Source of the DNA: an uncultured Algibacter sp.
GTDB lineage: Bacteria; Bacteroidota; Bacteroidia; Flavobacteriales; Flavobacteriaceae
Assembly: GCA_938003745.1 (NCBI GenBank)
Contig: CALKXS010000001.1
Span: forward strand, 1-39,250
Length of the DNA: 39,250 bases
Direction of reading: 5' to 3'
Every line of letters starts with the position of its first letter. Position 1 is the first letter of the stretch. This document shows positions 26,795 through 34,585 of this stretch, in pieces. The notes beneath the pieces are model-generated. The model searched no databases and had not been told where the DNA came from. It saw nothing but the letters and a program-made list of their open reading frames with translations. The translations under genes and the position numbers were made by a program.

Positions 26795-29566
26795 TTATAA
26801 GCTATAGTTTATTCCAGCAGAAATTGAAATTCCTTTTTTGTATGAAATCATTGTAGGCTTTTCATTAATGTCTCTATATCTTTCAAAACTAGAGTTTAAT
26901 AGGTTTTTGGCATTGAATTTTATACCTAGGTTCTTATTGAATTTATGACTAAAAACAAAATCTAAAAGAGGGACTCCCTTTTCTACAACATTTTCTTTAA
27001 AGTTAGAGGCGATACTATATACTTTATCGCTTTGATAGTTAAATATTAATGTTGAAATAGTTTCTTTTTCATTTATTTTAAATCTATAAGAAATATCTGC
27101 GTTTACTGTTATTGGCGCTGCTCCTTCTAATTGTGAATTGTTTCCAGTAAAATTAATATTAGAATTTGATACTTTATCGTATTCAACTTCTGTTTTCATA
27201 ATAGTAGTATTTCCTCCTAAAGTAAGGTTGTTTGATTTGTCATCATCTGTTTCATTAGAAAATATATTTAACTTTCCTTCTAGTTCTACTCCAAAAACTG
27301 TTGCATCTCCCGCATTTATAAAAGTATAAGAGTTAGAAACCGCTGAGGTTTCTTCAAAACGGTTGATAGAATTTTGAATTACTTTACCAAATATTCCTAT
27401 AGAAATTAATTCATTTTTATTAGGGAATAATTCAAGTTTAACCTCTCCATTGTAGTTGTCTGAAGGAATTAATCCTGGGTTTCCTCTTTCTAAAGAGTTG
27501 ATATCTTCATAAGTAAAAGGGGCAAATTCTTTAAATTGAGGATAAGTATAGGTAATACTACTCGAAGCCCTCAAGTTAACTTTTTTATTAAGTTGATATT
27601 TAAAATTAAGTGTTGGTAACAAATAGGTGTTGTCTAAGTCTTTCTCTCCTTCTTTAGAAAAACCAATAAGAGCTATTGGAACATTCCAGTTTACGTTCAT
27701 TTTTACATCTTCAGCACGAATACCAACGTTAGCAGTAAATTTTTCATTGAATTTGTAAACTGCATCTACATATGCTGCATGAAGCATTTTTTCTCCATCA
27801 TAAAACGTAGGTATAAACGATTCAGCATTATTATTTCTTCCTCTTGAAGTTTCAATTCTAAAAAGACCATTGTCTAGACTTTCTTGACTAAAATTAGAAT
27901 TAAAGTTGTTTATATCTATAAAGGTATTTATTGGGTTAGAAAAGTTATGATCAAAATACATTGCATCAAACTTTCTATTTGTTATACTTCCATCATAACC
28001 AAGAGTTATTTTTCCTTTATTCTCATAACGTTCACCAAAATATTTTATAGCATTTATATTTCCTGCAATAACATTTTCAAATAAATTCCCATAAAACCTA
28101 CTGTTGTCTCTTACGGCGTTTTGAGAAATTCTAGTTGTATTAGTATCATTATTTATAATAAAAGTATTTTTTCTTCTATCTGGTTCGTCATTATAAATGG
28201 CATTATAACTAAGACCTGCATTTACATCTATAGATTCTCCAAATTTGTTTTCAGAAATTAATTGATTTACAAAAAGTCTATTTTGAGTCTCTGTTTGAAA
28301 CAATTTATTTATTAATCTATTATCATCTAGATCTCTGCCTACATTAGGATTTGTTCCAACGAAATCTTGAATTCTTTGAGAATTAGAGTGAATAAATAAA
28401 TGATTGAACTTTAATTTATGATTGTTGTTAATTTTATAAGCAACATTATTCATTAACATTTTCGAAGCACTGTAATTATATGTTTCAGTATTATATTTTT
28501 CACCAACGTTTAAGCTTCCATCAGTGAGTACAGCTGCAATATTATCTGATATTCCGTCTTGGTAACTATATTTATTGCTAAAAGTTCCAACCAAGAAAAT
28601 ACTTATATTGCTTTCGTCTGATAAAGTAAATTTCTTGCCATAATTTAGAGAAAGTCCTAAGTTTGGATTTGCTTTTCCTGAGTCTGGAGAATATCCGTTT
28701 TCAAAACTATAAGTTTTCAAGCTTCTTACATCATGTTTTGTGTTAGAGTTAACACCAAACCAATTAGCTCCATCAATTTCTTTAAAATCTTTAAAAGTAG
28801 TTTGAGTGTTAGCTCCTGTAGAAAAGGATACTTTAAATAGTGATTTTTTAGTAGTTTCTTTACTTTGAATATCTATGTTTGCTCCTGCAAGGTCTAAAGA
28901 CATGTATGAGGAAAAGGCTTTTCCTATACCAATATTTTGAATAATGTCTGACCCGAATAAGGATAAATCAATGTTTTTGTTTCTTGGGTCGTTAGACGGT
29001 AAAGGCAGTCCATTTAATGTTGTTGTGTTATATCTGTCTCCTAAACCTCTTACGTAGATTTTGCTTGATCCTTCTTTTTTGTTTACTCCAGTAACTTTAA
29101 GTGTGGCGCCAGCTGCGTTAGAAACGGCTTTTTTACTAAGTTCTTGCGACCCAATAGCTGTTTTTATTTCAACAGATTTTTTCTGTTCTAATAATAAAGC
29201 TGTTTCACTTTCTCTAGTAGTGGTTGTGGTAATAATAACCTCATTTAAAGAAGCAGCACTTGCAGACATGGGAACATTTAATTCTATAGCTTTCTCTGCA
29301 ACTACTGTAACGGGAATTTCTTGAGTTTCATAACCAACAAAACTAAAAATTAATGTATGTGTTCCAGCTTCTAAATCGTTAAAAGTATATATGCCATCAA
29401 AACCTGAAGTTGTTCCTTTTGTAGTTCCTTTTATTAGTATGTTAGCAAACGCGAGAGGTTCATCATTGTATTCTTTGTCTGTTAACTTACCAGCTACAGA
29501 ACCTGTGTTCTGCGCATATGTTATTGTCGACATAATTAGCACTAATAATAGTGTTGTTTTTTTCAT
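26795..29566 (-). CDS. TonB-dependent receptor in the phosphate island
   Basis: This 923-residue outer-membrane receptor has a signal peptide 1-18 (ends ITYAQ), a CarboxypepD_reg domain at about 22-110 (SVAGKLTDKEYNDEPLAFAN), a plug at about 125-240 (VRGLGDRYNTTTLNGLPLPS), and a long barrel ending in an alternating strand (GISISAGINYSL). It is not a SusC-type protein and no SusD is adjacent; the probable surface partner is the beta-helix lipoprotein downstream. A six-unit 11-bp-phased array is upstream. Uptake of a phosphorus-containing compound is an inference from context only. Confidence 0.9.
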   Translation of the reverse strand: MKKTTLLLVLIMSTITYAQNTGSVAGKLTDKEYNDEPLAFANILIKGTTKGTTSGFDGIYTFNDLEAGTHTLIFSFVGYETQEIPVTVVAEKAIELNVPMSASAASLNEVIITTTTTRESETALLLEQKKSVEIKTAIGSQELSKKAVSNAAGATLKVTGVNKKEGSSKIYVRGLGDRYNTTTLNGLPLPSNDPRNKNIDLSLFGSDIIQNIGIGKAFSSYMSLDLAGANIDIQSKETTKKSLFKVSFSTGANTQTTFKDFKEIDGANWFGVNSNTKHDVRSLKTYSFENGYSPDSGKANPNLGLSLNYGKKFTLSDESNISIFLVGTFSNKYSYQDGISDNIAAVLTDGSLNVGEKYNTETYNYSASKMLMNNVAYKINNNHKLKFNHLFIHSNSQRIQDFVGTNPNVGRDLDDNRLINKLFQTETQNRLFVNQLISENKFGESIDVNAGLSYNAIYNDEPDRRKNTFIINNDTNTTRISQNAVRDNSRFYGNLFENVIAGNINAIKYFGERYENKGKITLGYDGSITNRKFDAMYFDHNFSNPINTFIDINNFNSNFSQESLDNGLFRIETSRGRNNNAESFIPTFYDGEKMLHAAYVDAVYKFNEKFTANVGIRAEDVKMNVNWNVPIALIGFSKEGEKDLDNTYLLPTLNFKYQLNKKVNLRASSSITYTYPQFKEFAPFTYEDINSLERGNPGLIPSDNYNGEVKLELFPNKNELISIGIFGKVIQNSINRFEETSAVSNSYTFINAGDATVFGVELEGKLNIFSNETDDDKSNNLTLGGNTTIMKTEVEYDKVSNSNINFTGNNSQLEGAAPITVNADISYRFKINEKETISTLIFNYQSDKVYSIASNFKENVVEKGVPLLDFVFSHKFNKNLGIKFNAKNLLNSSFERYRDINEKPTMISYKKGISISAGINYSL

Positions 29567-29588
29567 TATTTCTATTAGTTTTATTATG

Positions 29589-29666
29589 CAAAGAAAGCAT
29601 GAGAACGTAAAATTTATGTTACCTGTAGGTTAAACAATAATCATAGAAACGTTAGTTTTATGTTAA
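29589..29666 (-). promoter_or_regulatory. Six-unit Pho-box-like array and -7 element of the receptor gene
   Basis: On the minus strand TTAAC (29666), CTAAC (29655), ATGAT (29644), TTAAC (29633), GTAAC (29622) and TTTAC (29611) follow one another at exactly 11 bp. TTTCTTTG, a 7-of-8 match to TAnnTTTG, begins 15 bp after the start of the last unit (29596-29589). This is the clearest array in the window. Confidence 0.6.
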
Positions 29667-29760
29667 TGAGAAGTGTATTTTATTTTGTTTTGATTACAAT
29701 AAATTAACATTGGATTTTGTATAGTGAAGTGATTGAATTAACAATGAGTTTATTATAAAT

Positions 29761-29798
29761 AAAAAGCGACTTTATCAAATTTGATAAAGTCGCTTTTT
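29761..29798 (-). terminator. Long perfect palindrome, terminator
   Basis: A 19-base arm starting AAAAAGCGACTTTATC is followed by its exact reverse complement, giving a 38-bp perfect palindrome with A and T runs at the ends. It lies 28 bases beyond the stop of the minus-strand CarboxypepD_reg gene. Confidence 0.88.
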
Positions 29799-29825
29799 AA
29801 ATAGATTTATACTATATTAAAAATC

Positions 29826-30212
29826 CTAATTACTGGTTTTGGTAGTAGTTGTTTTATTATCGACGCTAGCCATAACTAACATTAAATCATCTAAAGACAA
29901 AGTGCTAGCTTGTAATGCTAGATTAATATGTTTTGATGTGCCTGAAACAACCTCTATATTTATTTCTTTAGTTTCGTATCCTGTAAAATTATATGTTAAT
30001 GTGTAGCTTCCTTCTTTTAAGTTTTCAAATTTATAAAGTCCCTTTTCATTAGTTGTAGTTTTTGCGCCTGTCTCCTTTATAATAACATTTGCAAAAACTA
30101 GAGGAACACTATTAGATTCAGTATCTGTTAATTTTCCACTTATAGAATTATTGCTTTGAGAAAAAGAATATACAGATATAAATATCGCTATAGTTAAAAT
30201 TATATTTTTCAT
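29826..30212 (-). CDS. Stand-alone CarboxypepD_reg domain protein
   Basis: About 128 residues are encoded from the ATG at 30212, which opens with a clear signal peptide (MKNIILTIAIFISVYSFSQ). An in-frame ATG 27 bp upstream would add MYSEITIQI and spoil it. The single domain (NSISGKLTDTESNSVPLVFA ... GLYKFENLKEGSYTLTYNF) is closely similar to the N-terminal domain of the TonB receptor at 26795-29566. After this domain it stops, with a Thr-rich tail and no plug or barrel. Either it is a truncated receptor duplicate or a periplasmic module acting on its own. Own promoter array and terminator suggest it is expressed. Confidence 0.8.
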   Translation of the reverse strand: MKNIILTIAIFISVYSFSQSNNSISGKLTDTESNSVPLVFANVIIKETGAKTTTNEKGLYKFENLKEGSYTLTYNFTGYETKEINIEVVSGTSKHINLALQASTLSLDDLMLVMASVDNKTTTTKTSN

Positions 30213-30236
30213 TATTTGTATTGTGATTTCTGAATA

Positions 30237-30314
30237 CAAATAAAAAACATATAGATAATTAAGAGGTTATGTAAAGATTAAAAAATAATGATTAAAAGGT
30301 TTATAAAATGTTAT
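30237..30314 (-). promoter_or_regulatory. Pho-box-like array and -7 element of the CarboxypepD_reg gene
   Basis: On the plus strand GTTAT (30310), GTTTA (30299), ATGAT (30288), ATTAA (30277), GTTAT (30266) and ATAAT (30255) are 11 bp apart; read on the minus strand they are TTAAC-like units. TTTATTTG on the minus strand (30244-30237) starts 15 bp after the last unit. Individual units are weaker than at 29589-29666. Confidence 0.4.
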
Positions 30315-30340
30315 CTAGAAATAGATTTTTACGTTTGTAG

Positions 30341-30417
30341 GTAATATTGACTTAACATAACTCTAGGTTAATTTTAGGTTTTCTTTAACAGGTTTTTACT
30401 CAAGAATGCTATATTTG
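30341..30417 (+). promoter_or_regulatory. Pho-box-like array and -7 element facing the inorganic-carbon cluster
   Basis: GTAAT (30341), TTAAC (30352), CTAGG (30363), TTAGG (30374), TTAAC (30385) and TTACT (30396) repeat at 11 bp. TATATTTG, a perfect TAnnTTTG, is at 30410-30417, 24 bp before the ATG at 30441. Read one base earlier, the last unit TTTAC (30395) is 15 bp from the -7 element, as at the other arrays. Confidence 0.5.
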
Positions 30418-30440
30418 TATCTTATCTCTAAAAAAAATAA

Positions 30441-30752
30441 ATGTCAAGACGTATTTTTTCTGTTTTATTATCAGTTTTATTTGTTGCCTTGGTAGCTGCA
30501 CCGACAGTGGTGATGTTAATAGATGATACTATTGATGTGTCTTGTCTTTACGCTTCCGCGGAAGAAGAGGAAGAAGGAAATGAAAAAAGCGAAAAAAATA
30601 AAGAAAAAGAAGTTGTGTTTTTAGAATTAAACCTTCTTGAAACAGATTTTGTTTTATTTAAAGCTCAAAATAATTTAGAATATTTTTTAAAAGAATACTC
30701 TAAACCTCACTTGAATTTAATTTTTTCACCCCCACAATTACATATATTATAA
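30441..30752 (+). CDS. Small membrane-anchored protein, unknown function
   Basis: This 103-residue protein has an N-terminal hydrophobic segment (7-27). An acidic/basic low-complexity stretch follows (EEEEEGNEKSEKNKEKE), then a short helical C-terminal part ending SPPQLHIL. No family is recognised. It is first in line after the phased array and lies 81 bp before the SulP transporter gene, so it may be the first gene of the inorganic-carbon transcript. It could be a small regulatory or stabilising subunit; that is a guess. Confidence 0.65.
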   Translation: MSRRIFSVLLSVLFVALVAAPTVVMLIDDTIDVSCLYASAEEEEEGNEKSEKNKEKEVVFLELNLLETDFVLFKAQNNLEYFLKEYSKPHLNLIFSPPQLHIL

Positions 30753-30801
30753 TTTAGGTTTTAAGTTCCATTTTTTGGAATAAATAAATTAGTATTAACA
30801 G

Positions 30802-30826
30802 CTTTTTGGTTTAATTATCCAAAAGG
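30802..30826 (+). promoter_or_regulatory. Hairpin covering the ribosome-binding site of the SulP gene
   Basis: CTTTTTGG pairs with CCAAAAGG (one G-U pair) around a 9-base loop. The AAGG at the 3' arm is part of the AAGGA sequence before the SulP ATG at 30834. A strong Shine-Dalgarno is unusual in flavobacteria, and here it is within a stem. Confidence 0.4.
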
Positions 30827-30833
30827 ACAAATT

Positions 30834-32414
30834 ATGTATATGTTTAAAAATATTAAGAATGATTTACCAGCGAGTATAGTTGTATTTTTTGTTGCGTTAC
30901 CCTTATGTTTAGGTATTGCTTTGGCCAGTGGAGCACCTCCTTTTGCAGGAATGATTGCTGGTATTATTGGAGGTGTAGTTGTAGGGTTTTTAAGTGGCTC
31001 TCAAATTGGAGTTAGTGGTCCTGCAGCTGGTTTGGCTGCAATTGTAATGACAGCGATAACCGCGCTTGGTAGTTATGAGAATTTTTTATTAGCCGTAGTA
31101 CTTGGTGGTGTTATACAAGTCTTATTTGGAGTTTTAAGATTGGGAGTTATTGGTTATTATTTTCCTTCTTCTGTAATTAAAGGTATGCTGGTAGGTATAG
31201 GTATTATTATTATTATAAAACAGATTCCGCATTTCTTCGGTTATGATGCAGATCCTGAAGGTGATTTTTCATTTTTTCAAATAGATGGAAGTAATACGTT
31301 TTCAGAAATTGGAACCGCATTAGGTAATATTAGCTTAGGAGCTACATTAATAGCTGTTTTTTCTTTGGCTTTAATGGTTTTTTGGTCTAGTGTATTGGCT
31401 AAAAAAGCAAAAATATTCACTCTTATTCAAGGGCCATTTGTGGCAGTGGTTATTGGAATACTATATTATATAGTTACTAAAGATACTTCACTTGGTATTT
31501 CTTCAGACCATTTAGTTAAAGTTCCCATTCCTGAAAATTTTGATTCTTTTATAGGTCAATTTAGATTTCCTGAATTTTCAGCAATTAGTAATATAGATGT
31601 TATTGTTACAGGGTTTACGATTGCTTTGGTTGCCAGTTTAGAGACTTTATTGTGTGTTGAAGCTACAGATAAAATAGATCCTTTAAAAAGAGTAACGCCA
31701 ACAAATAGAGAGCTATTCGCTCAAGGTGCTGGTAATATTTTGTCTGGACTTGTTGGTGGATTGCCAATAACTCAAGTTATTGTTCGTAGTTCTGCTAATA
31801 TACAATCAGGAGGAAAAACAAAATTGTCAGCTATAATTCACGGTTTTTTATTATTAATATCTGTTGTTTTAATACCAAATATTTTAAATAAAATACCATT
31901 TGCAGTTTTAGCATCTATTCTTTTAATAGTTGGTTATAAATTAGCTAATCCTGCTACTTTTAAAAAAATGTTTAATCTAGGATGGAAGCAGTATGTTCCT
32001 TTTCTAGTTACGGTTATTCTTGTGCAATATAGTTTGTTAATTGGTATAGGTGTTGGTCTTGTTGCTGGTATCGTAATTACGCTTATTAAAAGTTACCAAA
32101 ACTCACATTTTTTACACAAAGAAGGAGAAGATGTTGATGATGGAAAAATAAAAATGACATTAGCAGAGGAAGTAACTTTCTTTAACAAAGGAGCTATTTT
32201 AAAAGAATTAGATAAGTTACCTAGAGACTCGTTTTTAGAATTAGATGTTAGAAAAACAAGATATTTAGATAATGACATTATCGAAATTTTAGACGATTTT
32301 GCTTTTAAAGCCAAGGAACGTAACATCGATATAAAATTAGTTTCCGAACGTGGCGTAGTTAAAAACCCTCCTAGTTATATAGAGTTTTTCAAATTAAGAC
32401 CCAAAATAGCATAA
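30834..32414 (+). CDS. SulP family anion (bicarbonate?) transporter
   Basis: This 526-residue SulP (SLC26-like) protein opens with PASIVVFFVALPLCLGIALASGAPPFAGMIAGIIGG, the family's first helices, and GVSGPAAGLAAIV. It has about twelve hydrophobic segments to about residue 425, then a short C-terminal STAS domain (LELDVRKTRYLDNDIIEILDDF). The neighbouring carbonic anhydrase suggests Na-dependent bicarbonate uptake like cyanobacterial BicA. I recall BicA-like genes next to carbonic anhydrase in marine flavobacteria, but sulfate cannot be excluded by sequence. ATG at 30834 is used; ATG two codons later is an alternative. It is followed 14 bp later by the UspA-like gene. Confidence 0.88.
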   Translation: MYMFKNIKNDLPASIVVFFVALPLCLGIALASGAPPFAGMIAGIIGGVVVGFLSGSQIGVSGPAAGLAAIVMTAITALGSYENFLLAVVLGGVIQVLFGVLRLGVIGYYFPSSVIKGMLVGIGIIIIIKQIPHFFGYDADPEGDFSFFQIDGSNTFSEIGTALGNISLGATLIAVFSLALMVFWSSVLAKKAKIFTLIQGPFVAVVIGILYYIVTKDTSLGISSDHLVKVPIPENFDSFIGQFRFPEFSAISNIDVIVTGFTIALVASLETLLCVEATDKIDPLKRVTPTNRELFAQGAGNILSGLVGGLPITQVIVRSSANIQSGGKTKLSAIIHGFLLLISVVLIPNILNKIPFAVLASILLIVGYKLANPATFKKMFNLGWKQYVPFLVTVILVQYSLLIGIGVGLVAGIVITLIKSYQNSHFLHKEGEDVDDGKIKMTLAEEVTFFNKGAILKELDKLPRDSFLELDVRKTRYLDNDIIEILDDFAFKAKERNIDIKLVSERGVVKNPPSYIEFFKLRPKIA

Positions 32415-32428
32415 AATTTAATAGGCTT

Positions 32429-33139
32429 ATGGATACTAAGAGATGTAAAATATTGGTGCTTTCTGATTTAAAAATATCTTCAGAAAGTTTAATAAATAGC
32501 ACCGTAAATTTTGCTAAACGCGTAAATGGCAATCTTGATTTTTTTCATGTTAAAAAGCCTGCGGATATTGTTAGAGATGATAACCAACTTAATGCAATTC
32601 GTAGTATAAAAGAAGAGCATAAGCTTACGGAAAAGCAATTAAGTGACTTAACGTCTTCTATTTCAAAAGATGTTAATGTAACTTATAGTTTTGCCTTTGG
32701 AAATATAAAAAATGAAATTGAAGCCTATATTGAAAAGAATAAGCCAGATGTTATCATTTTAGGAAAAAGAAGGTTAAAGGCTTTAGGTTTAGTAGGAGAC
32801 AAGATTACACGTTTTGTATTGAAAAAGTATTCAGGAGCTATTTTTATTACTTCAGAAGAAAATACATTGAGTTTAGATGGAGAATTAGTCTTGGGTGTTT
32901 TTAATAGTTTAGATAACTCTTCTGAGTTAGAAGATCAATTAGTCAAAGATCAGGTTGTTAAATACACTTTTGAAACACAAGATGATACACTAAAAAAAAT
33001 GGTAGAATCTTTACCTAAAAGTAATGTCAATTTATTTTGTATACATAGGAAAGATACTATTAATGGTAGATTGATAAAGAAGAAAGAAATTGAATATATG
33101 ATTAATAAGTGTACAACACCTCTTTTAATTACAGGATAA
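32429..33139 (+). CDS. Universal stress protein (UspA-like)
   Basis: This 236-residue protein has one recognisable Usp alpha/beta domain (about 8-142: CKILVLSDLKISSESLINST, KPDVIILGKRR, GDKITRFVLKKYSGAIFIT) and a degenerate second half. The ATP-binding G-x2-G-x9-G-S/T motif is poorly kept, so nucleotide binding is doubtful. It sits between SulP and carbonic anhydrase with small gaps, the position of a regulator or partner for the transporter (inference). Cytoplasmic. Confidence 0.8.
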   Translation: MDTKRCKILVLSDLKISSESLINSTVNFAKRVNGNLDFFHVKKPADIVRDDNQLNAIRSIKEEHKLTEKQLSDLTSSISKDVNVTYSFAFGNIKNEIEAYIEKNKPDVIILGKRRLKALGLVGDKITRFVLKKYSGAIFITSEENTLSLDGELVLGVFNSLDNSSELEDQLVKDQVVKYTFETQDDTLKKMVESLPKSNVNLFCIHRKDTINGRLIKKKEIEYMINKCTTPLLITG

Positions 33140-33189
33140 AAACTGTTTATAAGATGGTTAAATAATATAAATAAAAAAACAATAATACA

Positions 33190-33816
33190 ATGAAAGCACA
33201 TACAAAAGAAACGCAAGCAACTATGACTCCAGAGAAGTCAATTGCTTTTTTAAAAGAGGGTAATGTAAGATTTCAACAAAATTTAAAGGCAAACAGAAAT
33301 TTATTAGAACAAGTTAATGATACGAGTTCTGGTCAATTCCCATTTGCAACCATATTAAGTTGTATAGATTCAAGAGTATCAGCAGAGTTAGTATTCGATC
33401 AAGGTTTAGGTGATATATTTAGCGTACGTATTGCTGGAAACTTTGTAAACGAAGATATTTTAGGAAGCATGGAATTTGGTTGCAAGCTAGCGGGAACAAA
33501 AGTTATTGTTGTTTTAGGACATACAAGTTGTGGAGCAATAAAAGGAGCTTGTGATGATGCTAAACTTGGAAACCTTACTGCTATGTTAAGTAAAATTAAA
33601 CCAGCAGTGAATGCTGTTGCTTCTCCAGAAGATACAAGTTTAAGAAATTCTAAAAACTTAGAATTTGTTGATAATGTTTCAGCTAAAAATGTTTTACTAA
33701 CAATTGAAAGAATTAAGGAGGAAAGTCCTGTGCTAGCAGAAATGGAAAATAACGGAGAGATTAAAATAGTTGGTGCTATGTATGATATTCATACTGGTGC
33801 TGTAGATTTCTATTAA
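33190..33816 (+). CDS. Beta-class carbonic anhydrase
   Basis: This 208-residue protein has the zinc and catalytic residues Cys58, Asp60 and Arg62 (SCIDSRV), and His111 and Cys114 (GHTSCGAIKGACD), all in standard order. It interconverts CO2 and bicarbonate in the cytoplasm. The gene lies in tandem with two SulP transporters, an arrangement suggesting supply of bicarbonate for carboxylation reactions. The next gene (DUF2490) starts 3 bp after its stop. Confidence 0.95.
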   Translation: MKAHTKETQATMTPEKSIAFLKEGNVRFQQNLKANRNLLEQVNDTSSGQFPFATILSCIDSRVSAELVFDQGLGDIFSVRIAGNFVNEDILGSMEFGCKLAGTKVIVVLGHTSCGAIKGACDDAKLGNLTAMLSKIKPAVNAVASPEDTSLRNSKNLEFVDNVSAKNVLLTIERIKEESPVLAEMENNGEIKIVGAMYDIHTGAVDFY

Positions 33817-33819
33817 TAT

Positions 33820-34485
33820 ATGAAAAATCTAAGTCTGGCAGCATTAGTTTTAGGGCTAATGCTACCTATTTTCAGTCAGTCACAAAGCAGTGATTTTGGT
33901 AATTGGTTAATTTACATTGGAAATAAAAAACTAAATAATAAGTGGAATATTCATAATGAAGTTCAATACAGAAATTATGATGCCATTGGAGATTTAGAGC
34001 AATTACTATTAAGAACAGGGTTGGGATATACGTTTAATGAAAATAAGAACAATATTTTATTAGGTTATGGATACATTTTATCTGAAAATTATATTGGTAA
34101 TTCAGATGAAAAGATATCTGTAAATGAGCATCGTATATTTCAACAATTTACATCAAAACAGAATATAGGACGTGTTAAATTAAATCATAGATACAGATTT
34201 GAGCAACGTTTTGTCGAATCAGATTTTAAAATGAGATTGCGTTATTTTTTAGGGATTAACATACCTTTTTATAAAAAAGAAGCTTCTAAAAAAACGTTTT
34301 ATGCTTCAGCGTATAATGAGATATTTTTAAATACAAAATCTTCTGTGTTTGATAGAAATAGAGTTTATGGAGGTTTAGGATATCACTTAAATGATAAAAT
34401 AAGAATTGAAGCAGGCTATATGAGTCAGCTTTTTGAATCAACAAGTAGAGACCAATTAAACATTATAACTTTTGTAACATTTTAA
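33820..34485 (+). CDS. DUF2490 outer-membrane-like protein
   Basis: This 221-residue protein has a signal peptide 1-22 (ends FSQSQ). The DUF2490 pattern is visible as SDFGNWLIYIGNKKLNNKWNIHNEVQYRNYD and HRIFQQFTSKQNIGRVKLNHRYRFEQR. Alternating strands end in Phe, so a small outer-membrane barrel is likely. It comes immediately after carbonic anhydrase, so it may act in passage of small ions or gases, but nothing in the sequence shows that. A terminator follows. Confidence 0.85.
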   Translation: MKNLSLAALVLGLMLPIFSQSQSSDFGNWLIYIGNKKLNNKWNIHNEVQYRNYDAIGDLEQLLLRTGLGYTFNENKNNILLGYGYILSENYIGNSDEKISVNEHRIFQQFTSKQNIGRVKLNHRYRFEQRFVESDFKMRLRYFLGINIPFYKKEASKKTFYASAYNEIFLNTKSSVFDRNRVYGGLGYHLNDKIRIEAGYMSQLFESTSRDQLNIITFVTF

Positions 34486-34511
34486 AATCTCTTAATAGAT
34501 TGTTAAAAAGA

Positions 34512-34538
34512 TCAATACTTTTTAGTGTTGGTTTTTTC
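34512..34538 (+). terminator. Intrinsic terminator after the DUF2490 gene
   Basis: TCAATACT pairs with AGTGTTGG (two G-U pairs) around TTTT, followed by six T. It ends the first part of the inorganic-carbon cluster. Confidence 0.75.
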
Positions 34539-34569
34539 TTGATCAAATGTCAATTAACTTGTAGTTTAA
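34539..34569 (+). promoter_or_regulatory. Candidate promoter of the second SulP gene
   Basis: TTG (34539-34541), 20 bases, then TAGTTTAA (34562-34569), a partial TAnnTTTG match, 16 bp before the ATG at 34586. The -33 overlaps the end of the preceding terminator. Confidence 0.35.
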
Positions 34570-34585
34570 GTAATGTTAGTAATTT

